Shown here piece by piece: positions 1-6,437 of a stretch of DNA of 10,221 nt. The position numbers and the translations under genes were made by a program. The notes under the pieces were generated by a model. The model was not told the DNA's origin, searched no databases, and saw nothing but the letters and a program-made list of their open reading frames with translations. Numbering within the stretch: position 1 is the first letter of the stretch; each line of letters opens with the position of its first letter. Source of the stretch: Pseudomonadota bacterium (GTDB taxonomy: Bacteria > Pseudomonadota > Gammaproteobacteria > Burkholderiales > Rhodocyclaceae); NCBI GenBank assembly GCA_023459095.1, contig JAEWVQ010000038.1:1-10221 (forward strand). Direction: 5' to 3'.

Positions 1-590
1 GCCTCCTCGAGATAATGCGTGGTCAGGACGATGGTGTGACCATCGCGGTTGAGCTTGCGGATGAACTGCCACAAGCCCTGGCGCAGTTCGACATCGACCC
101 CGGCGGTGGGCTCGTCGAGCACGATCACCGGCGGCCGATGGACCAGGGCCTGCGCCACCAGCACGCGGCGTTTCATGCCCCCCGACAGGGTGCGCATGTT
201 GGCGGACGCCTTGGCGGTCAGATCCAGATTTTCCAGCACCTCGTCGATCCAGGCGTCGTTGCCGTGAATGCCGAAATAGCCGGACTGGATGCGCAGCAGC
301 TCGCGCACCGAGAAGAAGGGATCGAACACCAGCTCCTGCGGCACCACGCCGAGCTTGCGGCGGGCGTTGCGATAGTCGGCGACGACGTCGTGCCCCATGA
401 CCTCGAGGGTGCCGGAGTCGGCGCGCACCAGCCCGGCGAGCGCGGAAATCAGCGTGGTCTTGCCGGCACCGTTGGGGCCGAGCAGCCCGAAGAATTCGCC
501 TTGGCGGATCTCCAGATCGACGCCGCCGAGGGCGCGGAGATTGCCGTATTGCTTGGTGACCGCGGCAATGCGGATGGCGGGAACTGTCAT
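1..590 (-). CDS. yadG: YadG-like ABC-2 exporter ATP-binding protein (partial, C-terminus cut by the left edge)
   Basis: This is the nucleotide-binding subunit of an ABC-2 type exporter. It would power a membrane permease whose gene should lie just left of the window. 196 residues are visible from the ATG at 590-588 and the frame is open to the edge. Seen: Walker A GPNGAGKTT at residues 38-46, Q-loop Gln85, signature LSGGMKRR from 135, Walker B VIVLDEP at 155-161, D-loop region AGVD, and H-loop His192 in TTHYLEE. The stretches VPQELVFDPF, SGYFGI and PTAGVDVELRQGLW closely resemble E. coli YadG. Full members are about 300 residues, so roughly a third is missing. It begins 13 bases after the mlaB stop with no clear Shine-Dalgarno sequence, so it is probably the seventh gene of the mla operon. 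Its substrate is unknown, and a functional link to Mla is inferred only from position. Confidence 0.9.
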   Translation of the reverse strand, partial: MTVPAIRIAAVTKQYGNLRALGGVDLEIRQGEFFGLLGPNGAGKTTLISALAGLVRADSGTLEVMGHDVVADYRNARRKLGVVPQELVFDPFFSVRELLRIQSGYFGIHGNDAWIDEVLENLDLTAKASANMRTLSGGMKRRVLVAQALVHRPPVIVLDEPTAGVDVELRQGLWQFIRKLNRDGHTIVLTTHYLEE

Positions 591-603
591 GTGCGGTTCT
601 GGT

Positions 604-888
604 TCAGGCCGCAAGCGGCAGGAGTTCATCGATACCGTACAGCCCGGCGAGGCTGCGCAGCCCCGGCGGCAGGGCGCGCACTTCGAGCGTGCGTCCGCGT
701 GCGCGCGCCACCCGCACCCAGTCGAGGAGCAGCGCAAGCGCCGCCGAGTCGGCCGCACTCACCGCCGACAGATCGACGACGACGTCGCCCGCGACCAGCG
801 CCTCGTGGCCGCGCGCCGCGAGCGCGGCCACGGTGCGCATGGTGAGCGCCCCATCGAGACTCAGCACGGACACGCCGGCAGCGCTCAC
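604..888 (-). CDS. mlaB: MlaB, STAS-domain subunit of the Mla phospholipid ABC complex
   Basis: This is a small cytoplasmic STAS-domain protein of 94 residues. In the known Mla system it binds the ATPase MlaF and supports assembly and activity of the MlaFEDB inner-membrane complex. Seen: the STAS core VVVDLSAVSAADSAALALLLDW at residues 36-57 (beta strand, then the conserved loop and helix). Ser48 in ADSAAL occupies the place of the Ser/Thr (Thr52 in E. coli MlaB) needed for function. The length matches the family (about 97 residues in E. coli). The start is GTG at 888-886, and this GTG shares four bases (GTGA) with the mlaC stop, which indicates translational coupling. Sequence identity within this family is low, so the call rests on the STAS pattern plus the operon position directly after mlaC. 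Confidence 0.88.
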   Translation of the reverse strand: MSAAGVSVLSLDGALTMRTVAALAARGHEALVAGDVVVDLSAVSAADSAALALLLDWVRVARARGRTLEVRALPPGLRSLAGLYGIDELLPLAA

Positions 889-1514
889 GCGCCCTCCTGC
901 AGCGTGCGGTTCTTGTCCTCGAGCGAGCGGATCAGGCCGTCGACCCCGCCGCTACGGACTTCCTGCGCGAAGGTGCTGCGGTAGTTGGTCACCAGGCTGA
1001 CGCCGGCAACCACGACGTCGAACACCTTCCAGCCCGCGTCGCCCTTCTCCAGCGTGTAATCGATGCCGATCGGCTGAGCGCCGGCCTGGCGCACCTCGGT
1101 ACGGACCTGCACCGTGGCGTCGCCATCGGCGATGCGCACCGGTTTGAAATCGATGGTCTGGTCGCGATACTGGGTGAGCGCGTTGGAGTAGGTGCGGACC
1201 AGCAGGGTGCGGAATGCACCGGTCAGGCGCTGCTGCTGCTCAGGCGTGGCGGAGCGCCAGTCGCGGCCGACCGCAAGCATGGTCATGCGCCGGAAGTTGA
1301 AGTGCGGCAGCACCTTCTCCTCGACCAGTTCGAGCACACGCCGGGTGTCGCCGGCCTGGATCGCCTTGTCCTGACGGACGATGGTGAGCACCTCGTCGGT
1401 GACTTGGCGCACCAGCACGTCCGGTTGCAGTGCCGCCTCGGCGGCCTGCGCCCCGGGCGCGAACGCGAGCATCAACACCAGCACACAGGAAAACAGTCTG
1501 TTCATCACCTTCAC
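885..1514 (-). CDS. mlaC: MlaC, periplasmic phospholipid-binding carrier (Tol_Ttg2 family)
   Basis: This is the soluble periplasmic carrier that shuttles phospholipids between the outer-membrane MlaA complex and the inner-membrane MlaFEDB complex. The product is 209 residues. A Sec signal peptide is clear: basic start (MKVMNR), hydrophobic core at about 7-19, and a likely cut after AQA at residue 24. The mature part carries the family pattern VLPHFNFRRMTMLAVGRDWRS (starting near residue 68), then AFRTLLVRTYSNAL, then the C-terminal half with GWKVFDVVVAGVSLVTNYR. The length equals E. coli MlaC (about 211). The GTG start at 1514-1512 overlaps the mlaA stop as GTGA. An in-frame ATG at 1505-1503 (Met4) is also possible and has GGTGA five bases upstream. 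Either start leaves the signal peptide intact. Confidence 0.93.
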   Translation of the reverse strand: MKVMNRLFSCVLVLMLAFAPGAQAAEAALQPDVLVRQVTDEVLTIVRQDKAIQAGDTRRVLELVEEKVLPHFNFRRMTMLAVGRDWRSATPEQQQRLTGAFRTLLVRTYSNALTQYRDQTIDFKPVRIADGDATVQVRTEVRQAGAQPIGIDYTLEKGDAGWKVFDVVVAGVSLVTNYRSTFAQEVRSGGVDGLIRSLEDKNRTLQEGA

Positions 1515-2383
1515 CGATCGAGTACGCCGGAGGCCGCGCCCTCCGGCAGGCGGGCGGCCTCACCCAGGGCCACCAGTTCGAGATTGCCGAGCGCATTGGC
1601 GGCCACCGCATCGACGGCCTCGCCCGGCGCCCGCGCCGCATCGTCATCGGCGTCGAAATCTTCGTACAGGCGCGGCGGGTTGCCGTCGTAAACTTTGTAA
1701 CGGCGCTGTTCGAGATAGAAGTCGCGCACGTAGCTGTATTTGTCCAGCGTGCCCTCGTCGAGCGTCTTGTCGATGCCAAGCACGCGCGAGCGGCCATGGA
1801 CGAGGCGGAGCGCGGTCAGCGAGTTGCGCGTCGGAACGTGCCTGATGCCCCACACGTCGTCGCCCATCATGTCCAGCGGCAGCGCCGCGGCATCGCGCAG
1901 GGTGCGCGGGCCGAAGAAGGGCAGCACGACATAGACGCCCTCGCCCACCCCCCAGTAACCCAGGGTCTGGCCGAAATCCTCGTCATGCTTGGGCAGGCCG
2001 GCCTCCGACGCCACGTCGAGAATCCCGGCGATACCGAAGGTGGTGTTCACGACGAAGCGCATCAGGTCGCTCAACGCATCGGCGACCTTGCCTTGCAGCA
2101 AGTTGTTCAGCCCGATCCAGGGATCACCGACGTTGCCGAACACATTGCCGACCCCGGTGCGCACCGGCGCCGGCAGCACCGTCTCGTAGAGCTGGGCGGC
2201 GGGCTTCAGTGCCACCTTGTCCACGCCCTCGTTGAACGAGAACATCGCCCGGTTGTAGCCCTCGAGCGGGTCCGCGCGCTCGCCGCCGACGCTCGCGCAT
2301 CCGCCGAGCAGCGCGCCGCACAGCGCGAGCGTGGCGAGCCGGACGCCGGCTCCGCGGTGGAACGAATCGTTTTTCTTGTTCAT
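1511..2383 (-). CDS. mlaA: MlaA (VacJ), outer-membrane phospholipid-removing lipoprotein
   Basis: MlaA sits in the outer membrane, with porins in known systems, and removes phospholipids from the outer leaflet for return by MlaC. The product is 290 residues. The open frame extends 40 codons further upstream, but those codons lie inside mlaD. The ATG at 2383-2381 is preceded by AAGG about eight bases away and begins a lipoprotein signal whose lipobox LGGC puts the lipidated Cys at residue 29. Ala follows the Cys, consistent with outer-membrane sorting. Family landmarks are DPLEGYNRAMFSFNEGVD, GNVGDPWIGLNNLLQGK, FVVNTTFGIAGILDVASEAGL and EDFGQTLGYWGVGEGVYVVLPFFGPRTLRDA. It is about 40 residues longer than E. 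coli MlaA (251) because of an acidic, Ala-rich tail from about residue 240. It starts 14 bases after mlaD and overlaps mlaC by GTGA. Confidence 0.95.
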   Translation of the reverse strand: MNKKNDSFHRGAGVRLATLALCGALLGGCASVGGERADPLEGYNRAMFSFNEGVDKVALKPAAQLYETVLPAPVRTGVGNVFGNVGDPWIGLNNLLQGKVADALSDLMRFVVNTTFGIAGILDVASEAGLPKHDEDFGQTLGYWGVGEGVYVVLPFFGPRTLRDAAALPLDMMGDDVWGIRHVPTRNSLTALRLVHGRSRVLGIDKTLDEGTLDKYSYVRDFYLEQRRYKVYDGNPPRLYEDFDADDDAARAPGEAVDAVAANALGNLELVALGEAARLPEGAASGVLDR

Positions 2384-2397
2384 GAGCCAGCCTTGCC

Positions 2398-2868
2398 TCA
2401 CTGTGCCGGCGTTTCCGCCGCCTTGTCGAACAGGAACTGTCCGATCAGCTTCTCGAGCACCACCGCCGACTGGGTGATCTGCACCCGGTCGCCGCCCTTC
2501 CACACCGCCTCGTCGGCACCCGGCTCGAGCCCGACGTACTGCTCGCCGAGCAGGCCGGAGGTAAGGATGGTGGCGATCGTGTCGCGCGGAAATTCATAAC
2601 GACTGTCGATGTCGAGGCGCACGATCGCACGATAGCTCTGGGTATCGAAGCGGATGTCGGCAACGCGGCCGACGAGCACGCCGGCACTCTTCACCGGCGC
2701 CCTCACCTTGAGCCCGCCGATGTTGTCGAACGGGGCTTCGACCGCATAGGTCACCGAACCGTTCAGGCCGGAGAAGCTCCCCACCTTCAGCGCGAGAAAG
2801 ACGAGCGCGGCAAACCCCAGCGCGACGAAGATTCCAACCCACAGGTCGAGCGCGGTACGGCTCATCAT
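2398..2868 (-). CDS. mlaD: MlaD, MCE-domain substrate-binding subunit of the Mla ABC complex
   Basis: MlaD is a periplasmic MCE-fold protein held in the inner membrane by one N-terminal helix. In known systems six copies form a ring on MlaE that passes lipids to or from MlaC. The product is 156 residues. The anchor helix spans about residues 9-30 (LWVGIFVALGFAALVFLALKV). The MCE domain runs from about 36 to 118, with the NIGGLKVRAPVKSAGVLVGRV core and the pore-loop stretch TSGLLGEQYVGLEPGADE at 103-120. A C-terminal helix follows (VVLEKLIGQFLFDKA), which in the family lines the pore. The open frame extends far upstream inside mlaE and that part is spurious. The ATG at 2868-2866 shares one base with the mlaE stop (TGATG). 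A second ATG at 2865 is three bases on and better spaced from GGGG. E. coli MlaD is somewhat longer (183). Confidence 0.92.
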   Translation of the reverse strand: MMSRTALDLWVGIFVALGFAALVFLALKVGSFSGLNGSVTYAVEAPFDNIGGLKVRAPVKSAGVLVGRVADIRFDTQSYRAIVRLDIDSRYEFPRDTIATILTSGLLGEQYVGLEPGADEAVWKGGDRVQITQSAVVLEKLIGQFLFDKAAETPAQ

Positions 2869-3656
2869 CAACCCCGGAACATGAAAGAAGTCAGCACGAA
2901 GTCCAGCGCCAGGATCGCCAGCGCCGAACTCACCACGGTACGCGTGATCGCGCGCGACACGCCCTCGGCGGTGGGCACGCAGTCGTAGCCCTCGAACACC
3001 GCGATCAGCGATACCGCGACGCCGAACACGAAGGACTTGATCACGCCATTGACGATGTCGTGGCGGAAATCCACCGCGGCCTGCATCTGCGACCAGAACG
3101 CGCCATCGTCGACGCCGATGAACACGACGCCGATCAGCCAGCCACCGAAGATGCCCATCGCCGAGAACATCGCCGCCAGCAGCGGCATCGACACCACCCC
3201 GCCCCAGAAGCGCGGCGCGACCACGCGGGCGATCGGATTGACCGCCATCATGTCCATCGCCTTCAGCTGTTCGGTGGCCTTCATCAAGCCGATCTCGGCG
3301 GTCACCGCGGAACCCGCGCGGCTGGCGAAGAGCAGCGCGGCGACCACCGGCCCGAGCTCGCGCAGCAGGGACAGCGCCACCATCACGCCGAGCGCGTCGC
3401 TGGAGCCGAAGCGCTGCAGGATGTCGTAGCCCTGCAAGCCGAGCACGAGGCCGACGAAAAGCCCCGACACCAGGATGATGAGCAGCGACAGCACGCCGCT
3501 GAACCAGATCTCGCGGATGGTCAGATGCAGGCGGCGCACCGACTGGCCGGAATAAAGCAGGATCAGCCCGAGGAAGCGGGTGGCGAAACCGAGCCGCCAC
3601 ACGCCGTTGATCGTCATCGCGCCGATCGTGCGCAGAAACGCGGCCACGCCGTTCAT
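2868..3656 (-). CDS. mlaE: MlaE, permease of the Mla phospholipid ABC transporter
   Basis: MlaE is the integral inner-membrane permease, two copies of which hold the lipid in the MlaFEDB complex. The product is 262 residues, about the E. coli length (260). It has an amphipathic N-terminal part, then hydrophobic segments at about 53-75, 89-112, 151-182, 203-222 and 241-260. Conserved MlaE-family stretches are LLRELGPVVAALLFASRAGSAVTAEIG (from 97), the cytoplasmic coupling loop MKATEQLKAMDMMAVNP at 125-141, and FEGYDC near 221. The ATG at 3656-3654 overlaps the mlaF stop as ATGA, and its own stop overlaps the mlaD start by one base, so ATPase, permease and MCE subunit are tightly coupled in translation. 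Confidence 0.95.
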   Translation of the reverse strand: MNGVAAFLRTIGAMTINGVWRLGFATRFLGLILLYSGQSVRRLHLTIREIWFSGVLSLLIILVSGLFVGLVLGLQGYDILQRFGSSDALGVMVALSLLRELGPVVAALLFASRAGSAVTAEIGLMKATEQLKAMDMMAVNPIARVVAPRFWGGVVSMPLLAAMFSAMGIFGGWLIGVVFIGVDDGAFWSQMQAAVDFRHDIVNGVIKSFVFGVAVSLIAVFEGYDCVPTAEGVSRAITRTVVSSALAILALDFVLTSFMFRG

Positions 3657-4471
3657 CGGCCACCTCCATCGAGCAGCGCGGCGAGCGGCGGCGCCGGATA
3701 GTGGAAGGGCACCGGACCGTCGGCCTCGGCATCGACGAACTGGCGCACGAAGGGGTGGGTCGAGGCGCGGATCTCGGCCGGCGTACCGCTGGCGACGATG
3801 CGCCCGTCGGCGACGAAATACACGTAGTCGACGATGCTCAACGATTCGTGGACGTCGTGGGTGACCATCACCGAGCTGGCGCCGAGCGCGTCGTTGAGCC
3901 GGCGGATCAGCTGTCCGACGATGCCCAGCGAGATCGGATCGAGCCCGGCGAACGGCTCGTCGTACATGATCAGCATCGGATCGAGTGCCACCGCGCGCGC
4001 CAGCGCCACGCGCCGCGCCATGCCCCCGGAGAGTTCGGCCGGCATCAGCCCGGCGGCGCCGCGCAGCCCCACCGCCTGCAGCTTCATCAGCACCAGGTCG
4101 CGGATCATCGCCGGCGGCAGATCGGTGTGCTCGCGCAGCGGAAAGGCGACGTTGTCGAACACGCTCTGGTCGGTGAACAACGCCCCGAACTGGAACAGCA
4201 TGCCCATGCGCCGGCGCAGTTCGTAGAGCGCTGCCTGGCTAAGGCGAGCGACATCGTGCCCGGCCACTTCGACGACACCCGCGGATGCCCGCAGCTGGCC
4301 GCCGATCAGGCGCAGCAGCGTGGTCTTGCCGCTGCCGCTGCCACCCATGATGGCAACCACCTGGCCGCGATGAACGGAGAGATCGATGCCGCTCAGGATC
4401 TCGCGTTCGCCATAGGCGAAACGCACGCCGCGCAAGCTGACGAGAGGAGTTTGTGGGGTCGCGGAGGTCAC
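3653..4471 (-). CDS. mlaF: MlaF, ATPase of the Mla phospholipid ABC transporter
   Basis: MlaF is the cytoplasmic ATP-binding subunit that drives the MlaFEDB complex, and it is the first gene of the operon. From the chosen start the product is 272 residues (E. coli about 269). Seen: Walker A GGSGSGKTT at 43-51, Q-loop Gln94 in MLFQFGALF, the family stretch TDQSVFDNVAFPLREHT, signature LSGGMARR from 147, Walker B LIMYDEPFAGLD from 167, and H-loop His205 in VTHDV. The tail from about 240 (FVRQFVDAEADGPVPFHYP) also fits MlaF. The open frame continues to an ATG at 4585, but the extra 38 residues look non-coding and cover the divergent promoter region. GTG at 4471-4469 (VTSATPQTPLVSLRGV) gives the family length. 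No strong Shine-Dalgarno sequence is seen before it, so the exact start is uncertain. Confidence 0.93.
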   Translation of the reverse strand: MTSATPQTPLVSLRGVRFAYGEREILSGIDLSVHRGQVVAIMGGSGSGKTTLLRLIGGQLRASAGVVEVAGHDVARLSQAALYELRRRMGMLFQFGALFTDQSVFDNVAFPLREHTDLPPAMIRDLVLMKLQAVGLRGAAGLMPAELSGGMARRVALARAVALDPMLIMYDEPFAGLDPISLGIVGQLIRRLNDALGASSVMVTHDVHESLSIVDYVYFVADGRIVASGTPAEIRASTHPFVRQFVDAEADGPVPFHYPAPPLAALLDGGGR

Positions 4472-4485
4472 CGGTGGGATGCAGG

Positions 4486-4508
4486 CTTGCGCATCAAAAA
4501 CGCGCAAG
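4486..4508. repeat. Inverted repeat, 7-base arms, in the mlaF leader/promoter
   Basis: The arms CTTGCGC (4486-4492) and GCGCAAG (4502-4508) are perfect reverse complements around a 9-base AT-rich spacer. The repeat partly overlaps the possible extended -10 of the mla operon and covers the expected transcription start. It could be an operator or an RNA hairpin in the leader, or chance. The spacer lacks a T tract after the second arm in the mla direction, so it does not look like a terminator. Confidence 0.45.
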
Positions 4509-4515
4509 TTTAACA
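4507..4515 (-). promoter_or_regulatory. Possible extended -10 element for the mla operon
   Basis: Read on the minus strand this is TGTTAAACT: a TG one base before TAAACT, which matches the sigma-70 -10 consensus TATAAT at four of six positions and so fits an extended -10. No convincing -35 lies 16-18 bases upstream. Transcription would start near 4500, giving a leader of about 30 bases before the mlaF GTG. This is a sequence match only. Confidence 0.25.
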
Positions 4516-4635
4516 GACCCGCACCAATACGCCGCGCCGATCTGCACCGCGCAGGACGGCTCCGCACCACGCCGGCAACCCTCACGCAGGCACCGGTTCC
4601 GCAGATCGATTCACCAATATGTGCGGCGCAGACCG

Positions 4636-4648
4636 ATCGCGACGCGAT
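4636..4648. repeat. 13-base near-perfect palindrome upstream of mshL
   Basis: ATCGCG (4636-4641) and CGCGAT (4643-4648) are perfect reverse complements around one central A. The site lies about 60-70 bases before the mshL ATG and directly upstream of a -35-like TTGAAC at 4655-4660. That position would suit a regulator binding site. No known regulator motif is claimed. Confidence 0.4.
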
Positions 4649-4654
4649 TTGTCC

Positions 4655-4682
4655 TTGAACCTCCAGAAAGCCGTACTAGCAT
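4655..4682 (+). promoter_or_regulatory. Possible sigma-70 promoter for the MSHA-type operon
   Basis: TTGAAC (4655-4660) and TAGCAT (4677-4682) each match the -35 and -10 consensus at four of six positions and are 16 bases apart. Transcription would start near 4689, leaving a very short leader before the mshL ATG at 4709. The match is weak and would need a mapped 5' end to be trusted. Confidence 0.25.
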
Positions 4683-4708
4683 GCAAACAACATTTACACG
4701 TTTTGCAT
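4681..4708. repeat. Inverted repeat abutting the mshL start codon
   Basis: The arms ATGCAAA (4681-4687) and TTTGCAT (4702-4708) are perfect reverse complements around a 14-base AT-rich spacer. The right arm ends directly before the ATG and merges with a second palindrome TGCATATGCA (4704-4713) that spans the start codon. No Shine-Dalgarno sequence is visible here. The repeat could act as an operator or as mRNA structure controlling initiation. Confidence 0.45.
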
Positions 4709-6430
4709 ATGCAGACATCAGAACACCTCCTGCCGGTCCTCGCATGCATCCTCGCCGCATGCAGTCACGTGCCGGCCGAACCGCCCTCGGCCGCCCATCT
4801 GCGCGCCACCGAGGAAGGCACCGCGCAGCCCACCGCGCAGCACACCGCGCAGCCTACCGCGGAGCACACCACCGCAGCCGCGCCCGCCCCTTCCCCCCGC
4901 GCCGCACGGTCCGGCGCCGCCGCCGAAACCTACTCGGTGACGGTGCATGAGGTGCCGGTCAATCAGCTGCTGTTCGCGCTCGCCCGCGATGCGCGGATCA
5001 ACATCGACATCCACCCCGGCCTCACCGGCACAGTCACCCTCAACGCCGTCGACCAGACCCTGCCCCAACTGCTCACCCGCATCGCCCGCCAGGTCGAACT
5101 GCGCTTCGAGTTCGACGGCAGCGACCTGCAGGTGATGCCCGACACCCCACGCCTGCAGACCTACCGCATCGATTACGTGAACCTGAGCCGCAGTGTCAGC
5201 GGCACGGTGGCGACCACCACGCAGATCGCTACCAGCGCCACCGCGGTCGACGCCCGGGGCGGACGCAGCGGCGCGGGCAACGCCTCGATCACCCAGATCG
5301 AAACCGCCTCGGCGAACCGCTTCTGGGAATCGCTGGAAGCCAACATCCACCACCTGCTGCACGACGACGTCCGCGGCACGCCACCACGACGCTGCGCCGC
5401 AACGCCGCCGGGCGCGGGTGGCGCCGCGCCCTGCGATGCCGACGTCGGCGGCGCAGTGATGATCAACCGCGAGACCGGCGTGCTGCTGGTGCGCGCCACC
5501 GCGCGTCAGCACGAGCGCCTGCGCGCTTTTCTCGATCAGGTGCAGGGCGCCGCGCGCCGCCAGGTGCTGATCGAGGCCACCATCGTCGAAGTCACCCTCG
5601 CCGACGGCTACCGCCAGGGCATCGACTGGACCCGCCTCGGCATCCCGGGCTGGAGCGTGCAGCCGCGCGGCGGCTCGGGCAGCAACACGCTGACGCCCAC
5701 GCTGTCGTATCTGTCCGGGCGCCTCGACATCCGCCTCGACCTGCTCGAAACCTTCGGCACCGTCAAGGTACTGTCCAGCCCGCGCCTGTCGGTGCTCAAC
5801 AACCAGACCGCGATGCTCAAGGTGGTCGAGGAAATCGTCTATTTCCTCGTCGATGCCTCCACCACCGAGTACGCCAACAGCGACCGCGAAAAGATCACCG
5901 CGACCACCACCCCGCAATCGGTATCGGTCGGCATGGTCATGTCGGTGACGCCGCAGATCAGCGAGCACGGCGACATCACCCTCAACGTGCGCCCCACCAT
6001 TTCCAGCATCTCGGGCTTTCGCGACGACCCCAACCCCTCGCTCGGTGCCATTCCGAACCGCGTGCCGCAAATCCGCACGCGCGAGATCGAGTCCGTGCTG
6101 CGCCTGCGCAGCGGCGAGATCGCCGTGCTCGGCGGCCTCATGGAAGACCGCCTCGACCGCGACACCGGGCGCATCCCGCTGGTGGGGGCGATCCCGCTGC
6201 TCGGTGAACTGTTCACCGCGCGCGACAACGCCGTCCGCCGCACCGAACTGGTGATCTTCCTGCGCCCGCTGCTGATCGGCGACCCGGCGATCGGCGGCGA
6301 CTTCGCCGCCTACCGCGAGCATCTGCCCGACGACGACTTCTTCGCCCCCGGCCAGGCGGGCCCCGATGCGCGCAACTTCCCGGGGCAACCGCTCGCGCCC
6401 TTCCCCGCCCCCCATCCCGACGCCCGCTGA
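4709..6430 (+). CDS. mshL: MshL-type pilus/secretion secretin (outer-membrane channel lipoprotein)
   Basis: This is a secretin, the multimeric outer-membrane channel through which an MSHA-type IV pilus is extruded. The product is 573 residues. The frame opens at an ATG at 4619, but the ATG at 4709 places a hydrophobic stretch and a lipobox LAAC (Cys18) at the very N-terminus, so I prefer it. After a low-complexity linker with TAQP repeats (38-53) comes a STN-like domain (about 75-135, YSVTVHEVPVNQLLFALARDA). A Ser/Thr/Gly-rich stretch precedes ANRFWESLEANI, which is typical of MshL rather than PilQ or GspD. Next are a loop with Cys229 and Cys242 and an N1-like stretch with GVLLVRATARQHERLRAFL. 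The secretin domain runs from about 285 (LIEATIVEV) to 525 (SSPRLSVLNNQTAMLKV, IPLVGAIPLLGELF, ELVIFLRPLLI). A Pro-rich tail closes it. The signal has no Lys/Arg before the hydrophobic core, which is odd. mshE follows after 7 bases. Confidence 0.9.
   Translation: MQTSEHLLPVLACILAACSHVPAEPPSAAHLRATEEGTAQPTAQHTAQPTAEHTTAAAPAPSPRAARSGAAAETYSVTVHEVPVNQLLFALARDARINIDIHPGLTGTVTLNAVDQTLPQLLTRIARQVELRFEFDGSDLQVMPDTPRLQTYRIDYVNLSRSVSGTVATTTQIATSATAVDARGGRSGAGNASITQIETASANRFWESLEANIHHLLHDDVRGTPPRRCAATPPGAGGAAPCDADVGGAVMINRETGVLLVRATARQHERLRAFLDQVQGAARRQVLIEATIVEVTLADGYRQGIDWTRLGIPGWSVQPRGGSGSNTLTPTLSYLSGRLDIRLDLLETFGTVKVLSSPRLSVLNNQTAMLKVVEEIVYFLVDASTTEYANSDREKITATTTPQSVSVGMVMSVTPQISEHGDITLNVRPTISSISGFRDDPNPSLGAIPNRVPQIRTREIESVLRLRSGEIAVLGGLMEDRLDRDTGRIPLVGAIPLLGELFTARDNAVRRTELVIFLRPLLIGDPAIGGDFAAYREHLPDDDFFAPGQAGPDARNFPGQPLAPFPAPHPDAR
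4820..4867 (+). repeat. Four tandem 12-base units encoding TA(Q/E)(P/H) repeats
   Basis: Four consecutive 12-base units of the form ACCGCG(C/G)AGC(C/A)(C/T) encode Thr-Ala-Gln-Pro, Thr-Ala-Gln-His, Thr-Ala-Gln-Pro and Thr-Ala-Glu-His, residues 38-53 of the secretin. A 12-base unit keeps the frame, so copy number could vary without breaking the gene. The repeat falls in the flexible linker between the lipidated Cys and the first folded domain. Confidence 0.85.
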
Positions 6431-6437
6431 GCACGCC

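Larger units (their letters stand above)
4472..4708. promoter_or_regulatory. Divergent intergenic region between the mla operon and the MSHA-type operon
   Basis: This stretch of 237 bases separates the divergent mlaF and mshL starts and must hold both promoters unless transcription enters from elsewhere. It contains three short inverted repeats, listed separately, and becomes AT-rich near 4680-4708, unlike the GC-rich coding regions on both sides. Reading frames cross it on both strands, but their translations match neither neighbouring family. I see no tRNA, no terminator-like hairpin with a T tract and no good sigma-54 motif. Confidence 0.7.

Noticed and set aside
15..845. 276-codon plus-strand open frame over the YadG-like gene and mlaB
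   Set aside because: It is antisense to an ABC ATPase with all motifs intact, and its translation shows no family features.
1430..2599. 389-codon plus-strand open frame over mlaA and part of mlaD
   Set aside because: It is antisense to well-supported genes, with a low-complexity His/Arg/Ala-rich translation and no domain.
4472..4585. Upstream extension of mlaF to an ATG at 4585
   Set aside because: The extra 38 residues resemble no MlaF N-terminus and would fill half the divergent promoter region. The GTG at 4471 gives the family length.
4619..4708. Upstream extension of the secretin to an ATG at 4619
   Set aside because: It would bury the hydrophobic lipoprotein signal 30 residues inside the protein and run over the promoter-like sequence. 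It is kept only as an alternative start.
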